Source: Actinomycetota bacterium (GTDB lineage: Bacteria; Actinomycetota; Thermoleophilia; Gaiellales; Gaiellaceae). From it: a stretch of 5,644 nucleotides of DNA. Positions 1 through 5,644 of this stretch are shown here, in pieces. Made by a program: the position numbers and the translations under genes. The notes under the pieces were generated by a model that saw only the letters and a program-made list of their open reading frames with translations, ran no database searches and was not told the origin of the DNA. Within the stretch, counting starts at the first letter, position 1. Each line of letters starts with the position of its first letter. The stretch is from assembly GCA_019236545.1 (NCBI GenBank), contig JAFAIV010000033.1, forward strand, positions 1 through 5,644, in the 5' to 3' direction.

Positions 1-987
1 GTCCGGCAGAACGTCCGGACGCTGCTCCACGCGCTCGACGGCTCCGAGCTGTGGGCCGTCGTCAAGGCCGACGGTTACGGCCACGGGGCGAGCGACATCG
101 CCGGCGCGGCCCTCGGCGCGGGCGCGACCGCGCTCTGCGTCGCCAGCGTCGGCGAGGGGCTGGCTCTCCGCCGCGACTTCGGCGGCGCGCGGATCGTCGT
201 CATGGGGCCGGCGACGACCAACCGCGATGTCGCGCACGCGCGCGACGCCGGCCTCGAGCTCGTCGTCTCCGACACGGACATCCCGCCCGGCGTTCGCGTC
301 CACCTGAAGCTCGACACCGGCATGGGACGCTGGGGGCTCTCGGAGCTTCCCGTGCCGCCGGTGGAGGTCGTCGGCCTGATGAGCCACCTCGCCACGGCCG
401 ACACCGACTCCGCCTATGCGGACTGGCAGATCGAGCGGTTCCGCCAGGCGACGCAGGGCTTCTCCCACCTGACGCGCCACATCGCCAACAGTGCCGCGGC
501 GCTCCGCTACCCCGCCGCGCGCTTCGACGCCTCCCGCTGCGGCATCGCGCTCTACGGGCTCTCTCCGTTCGGCACCGACCCGGTCGAGGACGGCCTCGTG
601 CCCGTGCTCACCTGGTCGAGCCACCTGGCGCAGGTGAAGCTCCTCCAGCCGGGCCACAGCACCGGCTACGGCCGACGCTTCGTCGCCGAGCAGCCGACGT
701 GGATCGGGATCGTCCCGGTCGGCTACGCGGATGGCTTTCGCCGCGACCTGACCGGGACGGAGGTGCGCGTCGGCGGGGACCTCCGTCGCGTGGTCGGGAC
801 GGTCTCGATGGACGCGTTCGCCGTCGAGCTGGAGGCGGCGATGCCGGTCGGGACGCCTGTGACGATCCTCGGTCGCGGCATGCTCGCCGAGCGGCACGCC
901 GAGGTGGCGGGCACCATCACGTACGAGCTCGTGACCGGGATCAACAGCGACCCGACACGCGCGCGTCGGATCGTCGTCGATGGCTGA
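1..987 (+). CDS. alr: Alanine racemase, PLP-dependent (5' end outside window)
   Basis: Interconverts L- and D-alanine in the cytoplasm, supplying D-Ala for peptidoglycan. The reading frame is open from base 1 and ends at TGA 985-987, giving 328 visible residues. By comparison with Geobacillus Alr (recalled numbering) about 17 N-terminal residues are missing. The PLP-lysine motif VVKADGYGHG has its Lys at residue 22 (codon 64-66). LKLDTGMGR carries the usually carbamylated Lys (103) and the paired Arg (110). MSHLATAD holds the PLP-contacting His (129). SRCGIALYG holds the Arg facing the pyridine nitrogen (179). GYGRR holds the second catalytic base Tyr (223), followed by VGYADG and the SMD motif (Met270). 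All the main catalytic residues are therefore present. The protein is unusually compact: about 9 residues are missing between the two lysines and about 11 between Arg110 and His129, relative to Geobacillus Alr. The usual C-terminal RVPR motif is replaced by a Thr-Arg-Ala-Arg-Arg stretch. It overlaps the next gene by 8 bases, so the two are probably cotranscribed. Confidence 0.95.
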   Translation, partial: VRQNVRTLLHALDGSELWAVVKADGYGHGASDIAGAALGAGATALCVASVGEGLALRRDFGGARIVVMGPATTNRDVAHARDAGLELVVSDTDIPPGVRVHLKLDTGMGRWGLSELPVPPVEVVGLMSHLATADTDSAYADWQIERFRQATQGFSHLTRHIANSAAALRYPAARFDASRCGIALYGLSPFGTDPVEDGLVPVLTWSSHLAQVKLLQPGHSTGYGRRFVAEQPTWIGIVPVGYADGFRRDLTGTEVRVGGDLRRVVGTVSMDAFAVELEAAMPVGTPVTILGRGMLAERHAEVAGTITYELVTGINSDPTRARRIVVDG

Positions 988-1681
988 CGACCGCTTCGCC
1001 CGCACCGCCGACCGCATGGCCGCCCTGCAGGACTCCCGTGCTGCCGCGCTCGCGGAGCAGGTGCGCGGCTTCGTCCTCCCGCGCGGGGACGAGCGCACGC
1101 TGGACGTGGGCACCGGCGCGGGCGCGCTCGCGCTCGCCCTCGCGCCGTACGTCCGCGAGGTCGTCGGCATCGACCCGACCCCGGAGCTGCTCGCGCTCGC
1201 CCGCGAGCGCGCCGGCGCTGCGGACAACGTGCAGTTCGTCGAGGGCGACGGACGCGAGCTCCCGTTCCCGGACTTCTCGTTCGACCTCGTCGGGACGCTC
1301 CGCACGCTCCATCACGTGCGGCGGCCGGAGCTGCTCGTCGCCGAGCTCGCGCGCGTGACCGGTCTCGGCGGGCACGTCCTCGTCGTCGACCAGCTCGCGC
1401 CCGCCGACCCGCTCGCCGCGATCGAGGTCGACCGCTTCGAGCGCGCCCGCGACCCGAGCCACGAGCGGCTCCTTTCGGAGGCCGACCTGCGCCAGCTCTT
1501 CGAGGCGAACCGGCTCGCCCTCCTCCGGGAGCGGCGCGTCGACGAGCGCCGGGACCTCGACGCGTACCTCGAGCTCGCCGGCTGCGAGGGGGAGGACGCC
1601 GACCGCGTGCGGAGGATGGCGCCGCACGGCCCGGACGCCGTGAACGTGACGCTCGGCTGGTACCTGCTCGAGCGCCGCTAG
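980..1681 (+). CDS. Class I SAM-dependent methyltransferase, UbiE/Methyltransf_11 type
   Basis: Predicted soluble 233-residue enzyme that transfers a methyl group from S-adenosylmethionine; the acceptor cannot be told from sequence. The Rossmann-fold motifs are in order: motif I LDVGTGAGALAL (residues 41-52) binds SAM, the acidic end of strand 2 is VVGIDP with Asp65 expected to hold the ribose, FVEGDGRELPF (86-96) gives the adenine-side Asp90, and FDLVGTLRTLHHV (101-113) is the post-strand-4 motif. A C-terminal RDPSHERLLSEADLRQLFE segment resembles small YcgJ/UbiE-like methyltransferases. The ATG at 980-982 lies inside the end of alr (8-base overlap). Only a weak GGA (968-970) sits at Shine-Dalgarno distance, so translation is probably coupled to alr. 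The ORF ends on a TAG shared through CTAG with the convergent marR. It could act on a quinone, other small molecule or lipid; pairing with alr does not identify a substrate. Family call firm, function unknown. Confidence 0.88.
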   Translation: MADDRFARTADRMAALQDSRAAALAEQVRGFVLPRGDERTLDVGTGAGALALALAPYVREVVGIDPTPELLALARERAGAADNVQFVEGDGRELPFPDFSFDLVGTLRTLHHVRRPELLVAELARVTGLGGHVLVVDQLAPADPLAAIEVDRFERARDPSHERLLSEADLRQLFEANRLALLRERRVDERRDLDAYLELAGCEGEDADRVRRMAPHGPDAVNVTLGWYLLERR

Positions 1682-1690
1682 ACGGCGGCG
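1673..1690. terminator. Weak GC hairpin centred on the convergent stop codons
   Basis: CGCCGC at 1673-1678 can pair with GCGGCG at 1685-1690 around a 6-base loop TAGACG, which contains most of the shared stop site. The position, exactly between two convergent genes, is where a bidirectional terminator would be expected. There is no T-tract on either side and the stem is only 6 bp. In DNA this GC-rich such a hairpin can easily arise by chance, so this is a tentative call. Confidence 0.2.
1678..1681. other. CTAG shared by two convergent stop codons
   Basis: The palindrome CTAG supplies TAG to the methyltransferase (1679-1681, plus strand) and TAG to the marR gene (1680-1678, minus strand). The two convergent genes thus end within the same four bases. 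Confidence 0.95.
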
Positions 1691-2091
1691 GCCTGCTCGA
1701 GGTGCGAGAACGCCTCGGCGAGCTGCCGGCGCTCCGTCTGGAGCTCCGTGAACGACCGGTGGAGGCGCCGCTCGCCCTCCTCGGTCAGGCGCAGGTGCGC
1801 GACGCGGGCGTCCCGCTGCGACTGCTCGCGCGCGACCAGCCCGGCGTCCTCGGCGCGGCGGACGAGCTCCGTGACCGTGCTCTGTGCGAGCTGGAGCCGC
1901 TCGGAGAGCTCGGTCACCGTCGACTGCTCGTCGCCGCCGGGCGAGCCCTTGATCATCAACAGCAAGAGGTAGCGCTGCGGAGTCAGACCCGAGCCGCGGG
2001 CGACCCGCTCGCTCCGGCGCATGAACTGGCGCAGCGCGGCGCGGAACTCCGCAACCGCGATGACGTCGTCGACGGTCGGCCCATGGCTCAT
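1678..2091 (-). CDS. MarR-family winged-helix transcriptional regulator
   Basis: 137-residue DNA-binding protein, the normal length for MarR regulators, which act as dimers on palindromic operators and usually lose DNA binding when they meet a small ligand or oxidant. Visible parts: N-terminal dimerisation helix (about 8-32), LTPQRYLLLLMI (36-47) leading into the DNA-binding domain, a helix-turn-helix with STVTELSERL (57-66) and recognition helix AQSTVTELVRRAEDAG (69-84), then the wing with the RDAR signature (93-96) and the following LRLTEEGERRL strand/helix. A C-terminal helix (111-133) completes the dimer interface. There is no cysteine, so an OhrR-type thiol redox switch is excluded and the ligand is unknown. 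Its ATG overlaps the stop of the upstream SDR gene as ATGA (2091-2088), suggesting it is the last gene of the protease-SDR-marR operon. A GGGGGA at 2098-2093 is very close (2 bases) to the start. Self-regulation or control of the operon is plausible but no operator is visible, because the promoter lies outside the window. Confidence 0.92.
   Translation of the reverse strand: MSHGPTVDDVIAVAEFRAALRQFMRRSERVARGSGLTPQRYLLLLMIKGSPGGDEQSTVTELSERLQLAQSTVTELVRRAEDAGLVAREQSQRDARVAHLRLTEEGERRLHRSFTELQTERRQLAEAFSHLEQAAAV
2088..2091 (-). other. ATGA stop/start overlap, SDR to marR
   Basis: Read on the minus strand, ATGA holds the ATG of marR (2091-2089) and the TGA of the SDR gene (2090-2088). This four-base overlap is the usual arrangement for termination-reinitiation and ties the amount of regulator made to translation of the SDR. 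Confidence 0.9.
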
Positions 2092-2840
2092 CGTCCCCCG
2101 ATTCTAGGGCGGGCGCGGCGGCTTGCAAGCGCCCGCGCCAGGAGATTCGGGAACAGCGCCTGCACCCAGCCGGCGGGCGCGTAGAACCAGGGAACGGTGG
2201 TCTCGCCGCTGCCGCGGTCGAGCGAGTGGAGGATGTGATCGGCGACCTGATCGGCCGTCAGCACGATCCGCCGGACCGGCGCGGGGAGGTGCCCCTGCGG
2301 GAAGCTCTCGGTCTCCGCGTAGCCGGGCTTGACGGTGTGGACGCGGATCCCGAGTGGCCGCAGCTCCGCGGCGGTCGTGCGCGAGAAGGCGAGCTGGGCG
2401 TGCTTCGACGCGGAGTACGGGCCGATCGCGACGACGCCCGCGACTGAGACGACGTTGACGACGTCCGACGGCGCGCCGGCCTGCAGGCCGGGCAGGAACG
2501 CGCGCAGGCACCAGACGGAGCCGAGGTAGTTGATCCGGACGGCCGCCTCGATCCGCTCGGGCTCGGCGTCGAGGAACCCGGCGCGGGCGGGGACGCCGGC
2601 GTTGTTCACGAGCAGGTGGACCGCCGGATGCCGCTCCAGGACGCGCGCGGCGACGGCGTCCACCGCGGCGAGGTCGGCGACGTCGCAGACCTCCCATTCG
2701 GCGCCGATCTCCTCCGCCAGCGCGCGGAGCCGGTCCTCGCGCCGGGCGAGGAGGACGCACGTCCAGCCGCGGGCCGCGAGCTTGCGGGCGAGCGACTCGC
2801 CGAACCCCGACGAGGCGCCCGTGACGACGGCGACCTTCAC
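2088..2840 (-). CDS. Classical short-chain dehydrogenase/reductase (SDR)
   Basis: 250-residue NAD(P)-dependent oxidoreductase, the standard length for classical SDRs, expected in the cytoplasm. Cofactor motif TGASSGFG is at residues 7-14. An Arg pair follows strand 2 (LLARRED, 33-34), which favours NADP(H). The acidic CDV (52-54), NNAG (79-82), structural Asn104, catalytic Ser132 and YSASK (Tyr142, Lys146) complete the Asn-Ser-Tyr-Lys set. The motif after the active site reads KPGYAETE. The C-terminal 40 residues are hydrophobic then Arg-rich, as in SDRs loosely associated with membranes, but no transmembrane helix is convincing. The Ser-to-Tyr spacing is 10 residues rather than the usual 13. 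The start is GTG (2840-2838), chosen because it places the first beta strand right at the N-terminus. It overlaps the protease stop codon as GTGA, and no Shine-Dalgarno is visible upstream, pointing to translational coupling. The substrate is unknown. Confidence 0.92.
   Translation of the reverse strand: MKVAVVTGASSGFGESLARKLAARGWTCVLLARREDRLRALAEEIGAEWEVCDVADLAAVDAVAARVLERHPAVHLLVNNAGVPARAGFLDAEPERIEAAVRINYLGSVWCLRAFLPGLQAGAPSDVVNVVSVAGVVAIGPYSASKHAQLAFSRTTAAELRPLGIRVHTVKPGYAETESFPQGHLPAPVRRIVLTADQVADHILHSLDRGSGETTVPWFYAPAGWVQALFPNLLARALASRRARPRIGGR
2837..2840 (-). other. GTGA stop/start overlap, protease to SDR
   Basis: Read on the minus strand, GTGA holds the GTG start of the SDR (2840-2838) and the TGA stop of the protease (2839-2837). 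The 20 bases upstream show no purine-rich ribosome binding site, so SDR translation probably depends on ribosomes finishing the protease. Confidence 0.85.
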
Positions 2841-5644
2841 GAGCGACAGGCTCGCACCGGGACGCGCGCGGTCGCATCGTGGTTCTCCCGGTCGCGCGCG
2901 ACCGCCTCCAGCACGGTCCCGTGCGGCCGCCAGGGCGCCGCCCAGAGCCCGGCGCCGACCTTCCGCGCGGTCGCGAGCGGCTTGCCGTCGAGAAGGAAGC
3001 GCACCGACGCGATCTCACGCGGTGAGCTTGCGGCGACGAACAGGTGCGAGCCGCAGGAGAGCCAGTCCACGGCCGGCCCGGCGAGGATCCGGATCGGGAC
3101 GTTCGCGGTGCGCGTGTTCGGCTTGATGTCGTTCCCTGTGGTCTCGACGTTCTTCGACTCCTGGTAGTCCGAGGAGACGAGGTGCAGGTGGAGGACGCCC
3201 TTCCGCAGCGCGGGCATCCCCTCCGGCAGCGGAACGGTCGCGATCCCGGTGACCGGGTCGTACGCCCCGATGCCGACGGTCTCGCCGAGGTAGCTGACCT
3301 GGACGGTGTAGGGGTCGACGCCGGACTGCGAGTCGAGCGTCTTCAGGACGAGCGTCGGCCGTCCGGTCGAGACGGTCGTCGTCAGCAGCCGCAGCGACGG
3401 CGGCGTGACGTCGTTCACCCAGGAGCGCAGCTCGTAGCGGCCGGCGAGGAGCTTCCCGGTGAAGCGGTCGCGCGGCGAGTCGACGGACACGTAGAACGTC
3501 CCCGGGCTCGGGAACGATGCGCCGGCGGCGCCGACGTCGACGAGGTAGTCCGGCGTGAGCTCGTTCACGTCGACCGGCGTGCCCGCGTCGCCTTGCACCG
3601 TGCTCTCGTCCTTCGCACCGAGGTAGAACGGGTCGATCTTGACCCCGGGGACGCGCCGGACGAGGGAGACGCCGGCGTTCACGAGCTTGCCGGTCAGCGT
3701 CGTCGAGTAGACGACCTCGGCGCCGTCCTCCTGCATCGGCGGCTGGTCGGGCGCGTTGCCGAACGGTGCGATGGGGTAGCGGTAGGCGGAGACGCGGTTG
3801 GTGCCTGTGCGTGTGTCGCCCGAGACGGGTGGGCGCAGCGGCAGGACGGGCGCCGCCGCGAGCGCCGGGCGGTCGACGTAGAGGAGGTAGGGGATGCGGC
3901 GGGTCGCTCCGCCCTGGCGGAGGACGAGGAAGCCGTAGCCCTCGCCCTGCGCGGCGCCCGTCGCGACGCTCGCGGTGACGGCGATGTCGGCCTCGCCGCC
4001 TGGCGGCACGACGACCGTCGCCGGCGCGTCGACCGAGGCTCCACTCGGCGCCGTCTGCGACGCCACCGTCAACGTCCACGTCCCGGCGCCGCCGCTCGCG
4101 TCGCTCACACGCACGATCAGCTGCCGGCTCGCGCCCGGCGCGAGGTTCTCGAACGAGAGCGAGGCCGGGTCGGTGAAGACGAGCGGGCTCGCGGCGGCTG
4201 GAACGGAGACGAGGCCGCCGCCCTCGAGCGGAACCGCCGCCTCCTGCGTCCGCGCCGTGTCCCCCCAGGCGGGGCCGGCAGTCGAGACGAGCGCCGACTT
4301 GATCTCCGCGGGCGTCCACGACGGGTGGAGCTGGAGGAGCAGCGCGGCCGCGCCGCTGACGTGCGGCGTCGCCATCGAGGTGCCGTCGAAGACCGCGAAG
4401 CGCGAGCTGTCCACGTTCCCGAGCGTCGAGGAGAGGATCTGCCCGCCGGGCGCGCTCACGTCCGGCTTGAGCGCGTGCGTGAACGCCGTCGGCCCGGAGG
4501 AGGAGAAGTCGGTGACGACGCCGCTGCGGCCCGTGTTCAGCTCGAGCGGGTCGGTGCCCACCTGGACGGTCGTCCGGCCGCCGCTGCCGGACATGAACGC
4601 GCGCAGGTTGGCCCCGTCGAGGTTCGCGATCATCGCCGACGGGATCGCCAGCTGGATCGGGACCGGCTCGGCCTCACCCTGGCGGTTGTCGATCAGGATC
4701 AGGCCGAGCGCGCCGGCTGCCTTCGCCTGCTCGGCCTTCGTCGCGAGCGGGCAGATCCCGCGCAGCGCCAGCGCGATCTTCCCGTCGAGCGAGTGCGGCG
4801 GCAGCGTCCCCTTCGACGAGGCGAGGTCTCCGGGCGGCCCGCAGAGGCGCTCGGCCACCGGCTTGCCGTCCGTGCCCTCCAGCGTGGACACGTCGACGAG
4901 CGTCTGGGCGCTGTCCTGCCACGCGGGCGGGATCACCGTCCCGCTGGCGATCTGGAACGGGATGCCCTGCAGCGACGCGGGCGCCCCCGCCGCGGTCACC
5001 TTGAGCGGCGGCGCGAAGACGTGCGAGTTCGAGACGGCCGCGACGGTGATCGCGTCCGGCGCCGTCCCCGGCGAGCCGACCGTCCCGTTGCCGAGGTCGT
5101 CGCGGTCGTTCCCGGCGGCGATGACCGGCACCACGCCCGCGGCCACGACGTTGTGGACGGCGGCGATGAGCGCGTCGTTCGCCGGGTCGGTCTCGGAGCC
5201 GCCGCCCGAGAAGTTGATCACGTCCATCCCATCCGTCACGGCGGACTCGAATGCCGCGACGATCTCCGGCGTGTTGGCGACGTTCCCGATCGGCGTCGGG
5301 ATCGTGAAGACGCGGTAGTTGCCGAGCCACGCCTTCGGCGCGACGCCGGTGAGGCCGGTCACCTGCGGGTGGTCGTTCCCCTGCGGCGCCGTCGTCCCGG
5401 CGATGCCCGCGGCGATGCCGGCGACGTGCGTGCCGTGGAACGAGGTCTGCGGGTCGATCGGGAGGCTGCCGGCCCTGCCGGCGTTCGGGCCGGGGAAGAC
5501 GCGCGCGACGATGACCTTCGGCGTCGTGTACGTGCTGTCGCCCTTCGGGAATCCGGCGGGGTACGCGAAGCCCTTCGGGTCGAAGAACGGGTTCGTCTGG
5601 TCGATCCCGTCGTCGACGACGGCGATCTTCTCGCCGGTGCCGTC
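2837..5644 (-). CDS. Secreted S8 subtilisin-like serine protease with PA insert (5' end outside window)
   Basis: Subtilase, presumably exported, that cleaves proteins outside the cell. 935 residues are visible; the frame is open to the window edge, so the signal peptide, any propeptide and the start are missing. Residue numbers count from the edge. Triad: Asp11 in VVDDGID (codon 5614-5612), His70 in FHGTHVAG, Ser423 in DGTSMATPH (codon 4378-4376). Oxyanion-hole Asn179 lies in AAGND. A PA (protease-associated) domain is inserted between Asn and Ser, about 265-355. About 487-590 is an Fn3-like domain following the catalytic core. Residues 590-740 are beta-rich and unrecognised. About 744-840 looks Ig-like (VTPPSLRLL, SQSGVDPYTV), and 860-935 is a last Ig-like module. 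Only four cysteines are visible: 268 and 298 in the PA region, 864 and 933 bracketing the last module, which suggests two disulfides. No LPXTG or membrane anchor is seen, so release from the cell is likely. An in-frame GTG at 5362-5360 is not the start, since it would delete Asp11 and His70. The stop overlaps the SDR start by 4 bases. The domain order resembles Vpr/C5a-peptidase-type subtilases; the substrate is unknown. Confidence 0.94.
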   Translation of the reverse strand, partial: DGTGEKIAVVDDGIDQTNPFFDPKGFAYPAGFPKGDSTYTTPKVIVARVFPGPNAGRAGSLPIDPQTSFHGTHVAGIAAGIAGTTAPQGNDHPQVTGLTGVAPKAWLGNYRVFTIPTPIGNVANTPEIVAAFESAVTDGMDVINFSGGGSETDPANDALIAAVHNVVAAGVVPVIAAGNDRDDLGNGTVGSPGTAPDAITVAAVSNSHVFAPPLKVTAAGAPASLQGIPFQIASGTVIPPAWQDSAQTLVDVSTLEGTDGKPVAERLCGPPGDLASSKGTLPPHSLDGKIALALRGICPLATKAEQAKAAGALGLILIDNRQGEAEPVPIQLAIPSAMIANLDGANLRAFMSGSGGRTTVQVGTDPLELNTGRSGVVTDFSSSGPTAFTHALKPDVSAPGGQILSSTLGNVDSSRFAVFDGTSMATPHVSGAAALLLQLHPSWTPAEIKSALVSTAGPAWGDTARTQEAAVPLEGGGLVSVPAAASPLVFTDPASLSFENLAPGASRQLIVRVSDASGGAGTWTLTVASQTAPSGASVDAPATVVVPPGGEADIAVTASVATGAAQGEGYGFLVLRQGGATRRIPYLLYVDRPALAAAPVLPLRPPVSGDTRTGTNRVSAYRYPIAPFGNAPDQPPMQEDGAEVVYSTTLTGKLVNAGVSLVRRVPGVKIDPFYLGAKDESTVQGDAGTPVDVNELTPDYLVDVGAAGASFPSPGTFYVSVDSPRDRFTGKLLAGRYELRSWVNDVTPPSLRLLTTTVSTGRPTLVLKTLDSQSGVDPYTVQVSYLGETVGIGAYDPVTGIATVPLPEGMPALRKGVLHLHLVSSDYQESKNVETTGNDIKPNTRTANVPIRILAGPAVDWLSCGSHLFVAASSPREIASVRFLLDGKPLATARKVGAGLWAAPWRPHGTVLEAVARDRENHDATARVPVRACRS

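Larger units (their letters stand above)
1663..1701. repeat. Short direct repeat flanking the convergent junction
   Basis: CCTGCTCGAG occurs at 1663-1672 and again at 1692-1701, 29 bases apart, on either side of the shared stop codons. The first copy encodes the C-terminus of the methyltransferase; the second, read on the minus strand, encodes the C-terminus of the MarR protein. Each copy contains the palindrome CTCGAG. This may be chance in GC-rich coding DNA or the trace of a small duplication at the junction. Confidence 0.35.

Noticed and set aside
51..1358. 435-residue plus-strand frame across alr and the methyltransferase
   Set aside because: Extremely Arg-rich translation in another frame over two well-supported genes; a GC-content shadow.
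941..2128. 395-residue minus-strand frame spanning alr end, methyltransferase and marR
   Set aside because: Arg/Ala/Glu-rich low-complexity translation with no motif. It lies opposite the methyltransferase and out of frame with marR.
1702..2184. 160-residue plus-strand frame opposite marR
   Set aside because: Leu/Arg/Ala-rich shadow opposite a MarR protein with a complete winged-helix signature.
3015..4319. 434-residue minus-strand frame inside the protease gene
   Set aside because: Overlaps the protease in a different frame and is dominated by Arg; the protease frame carries recognisable domains over the same bases.
3975..5318. 447-residue open frame on the plus strand, opposite the protease catalytic region
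   Set aside because: It is antisense to a clear subtilase with an intact triad. Its Ser/Ala/Pro-rich composition is what GC-rich antisense frames give, and no domain motif is visible.
1..5644. CRISPR arrays, tRNA/rRNA genes, insertion sequences, riboswitches
   Set aside because: No spaced repeats, terminal inverted repeats, transposase motifs or RNA-gene signatures were seen, and the whole window is occupied by coding sequence.

Overview
This window is a 5.6-kb piece of a very GC-rich bacterial chromosome, by eye around 70% GC, with strong G/C preference at third codon positions. Style and gene content suggest a high-GC actinobacterium. Class Thermoleophilia is my guess from the compact alanine racemase and codon style, but nothing in the window proves it. 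There are no RNA genes, mobile elements or CRISPR arrays, and no intergenic DNA at all: each of the five genes overlaps the next by 4 to 8 bases.

Layout. (1) <1-987, plus strand: alanine racemase, missing its first residues at the window edge. It makes D-alanine for peptidoglycan. (2) 980-1681, plus: a small class I SAM-dependent methyltransferase of the UbiE/Methyltransf_11 type, overlapping alr by 8 bases. (3) 1678-2091, minus: a MarR-family winged-helix regulator, convergent with the methyltransferase; the two stop codons share one CTAG. (4) 2088-2840, minus: a classical short-chain dehydrogenase/reductase (SDR) that starts with GTG. (5) 2837->5644, minus: a large S8 (subtilisin-type) serine protease with a PA-domain insert, an Fn3-like domain and C-terminal beta-sandwich/Ig-like modules. 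Its 5' end lies beyond the window.

The window therefore holds two head-on operons. The plus-strand unit is alr-methyltransferase. The minus-strand unit is protease-SDR-marR, joined by GTGA and ATGA stop/start overlaps, which suggests one translationally coupled message. Putting a presumably exported protease in the same tightly overlapped unit as two cytoplasmic proteins (an NADP-type oxidoreductase and a transcription factor) is the least expected part. Nothing in the sequence shows that the three share a pathway.

I see no clear evidence of a new biological system. The most useful observations are the shortened alanine racemase that keeps its catalytic residues, the protease frame running past an apparent internal GTG start so that the Asp and His of the triad are included, the variant motifs in that protease, and the gap-free convergent junction.
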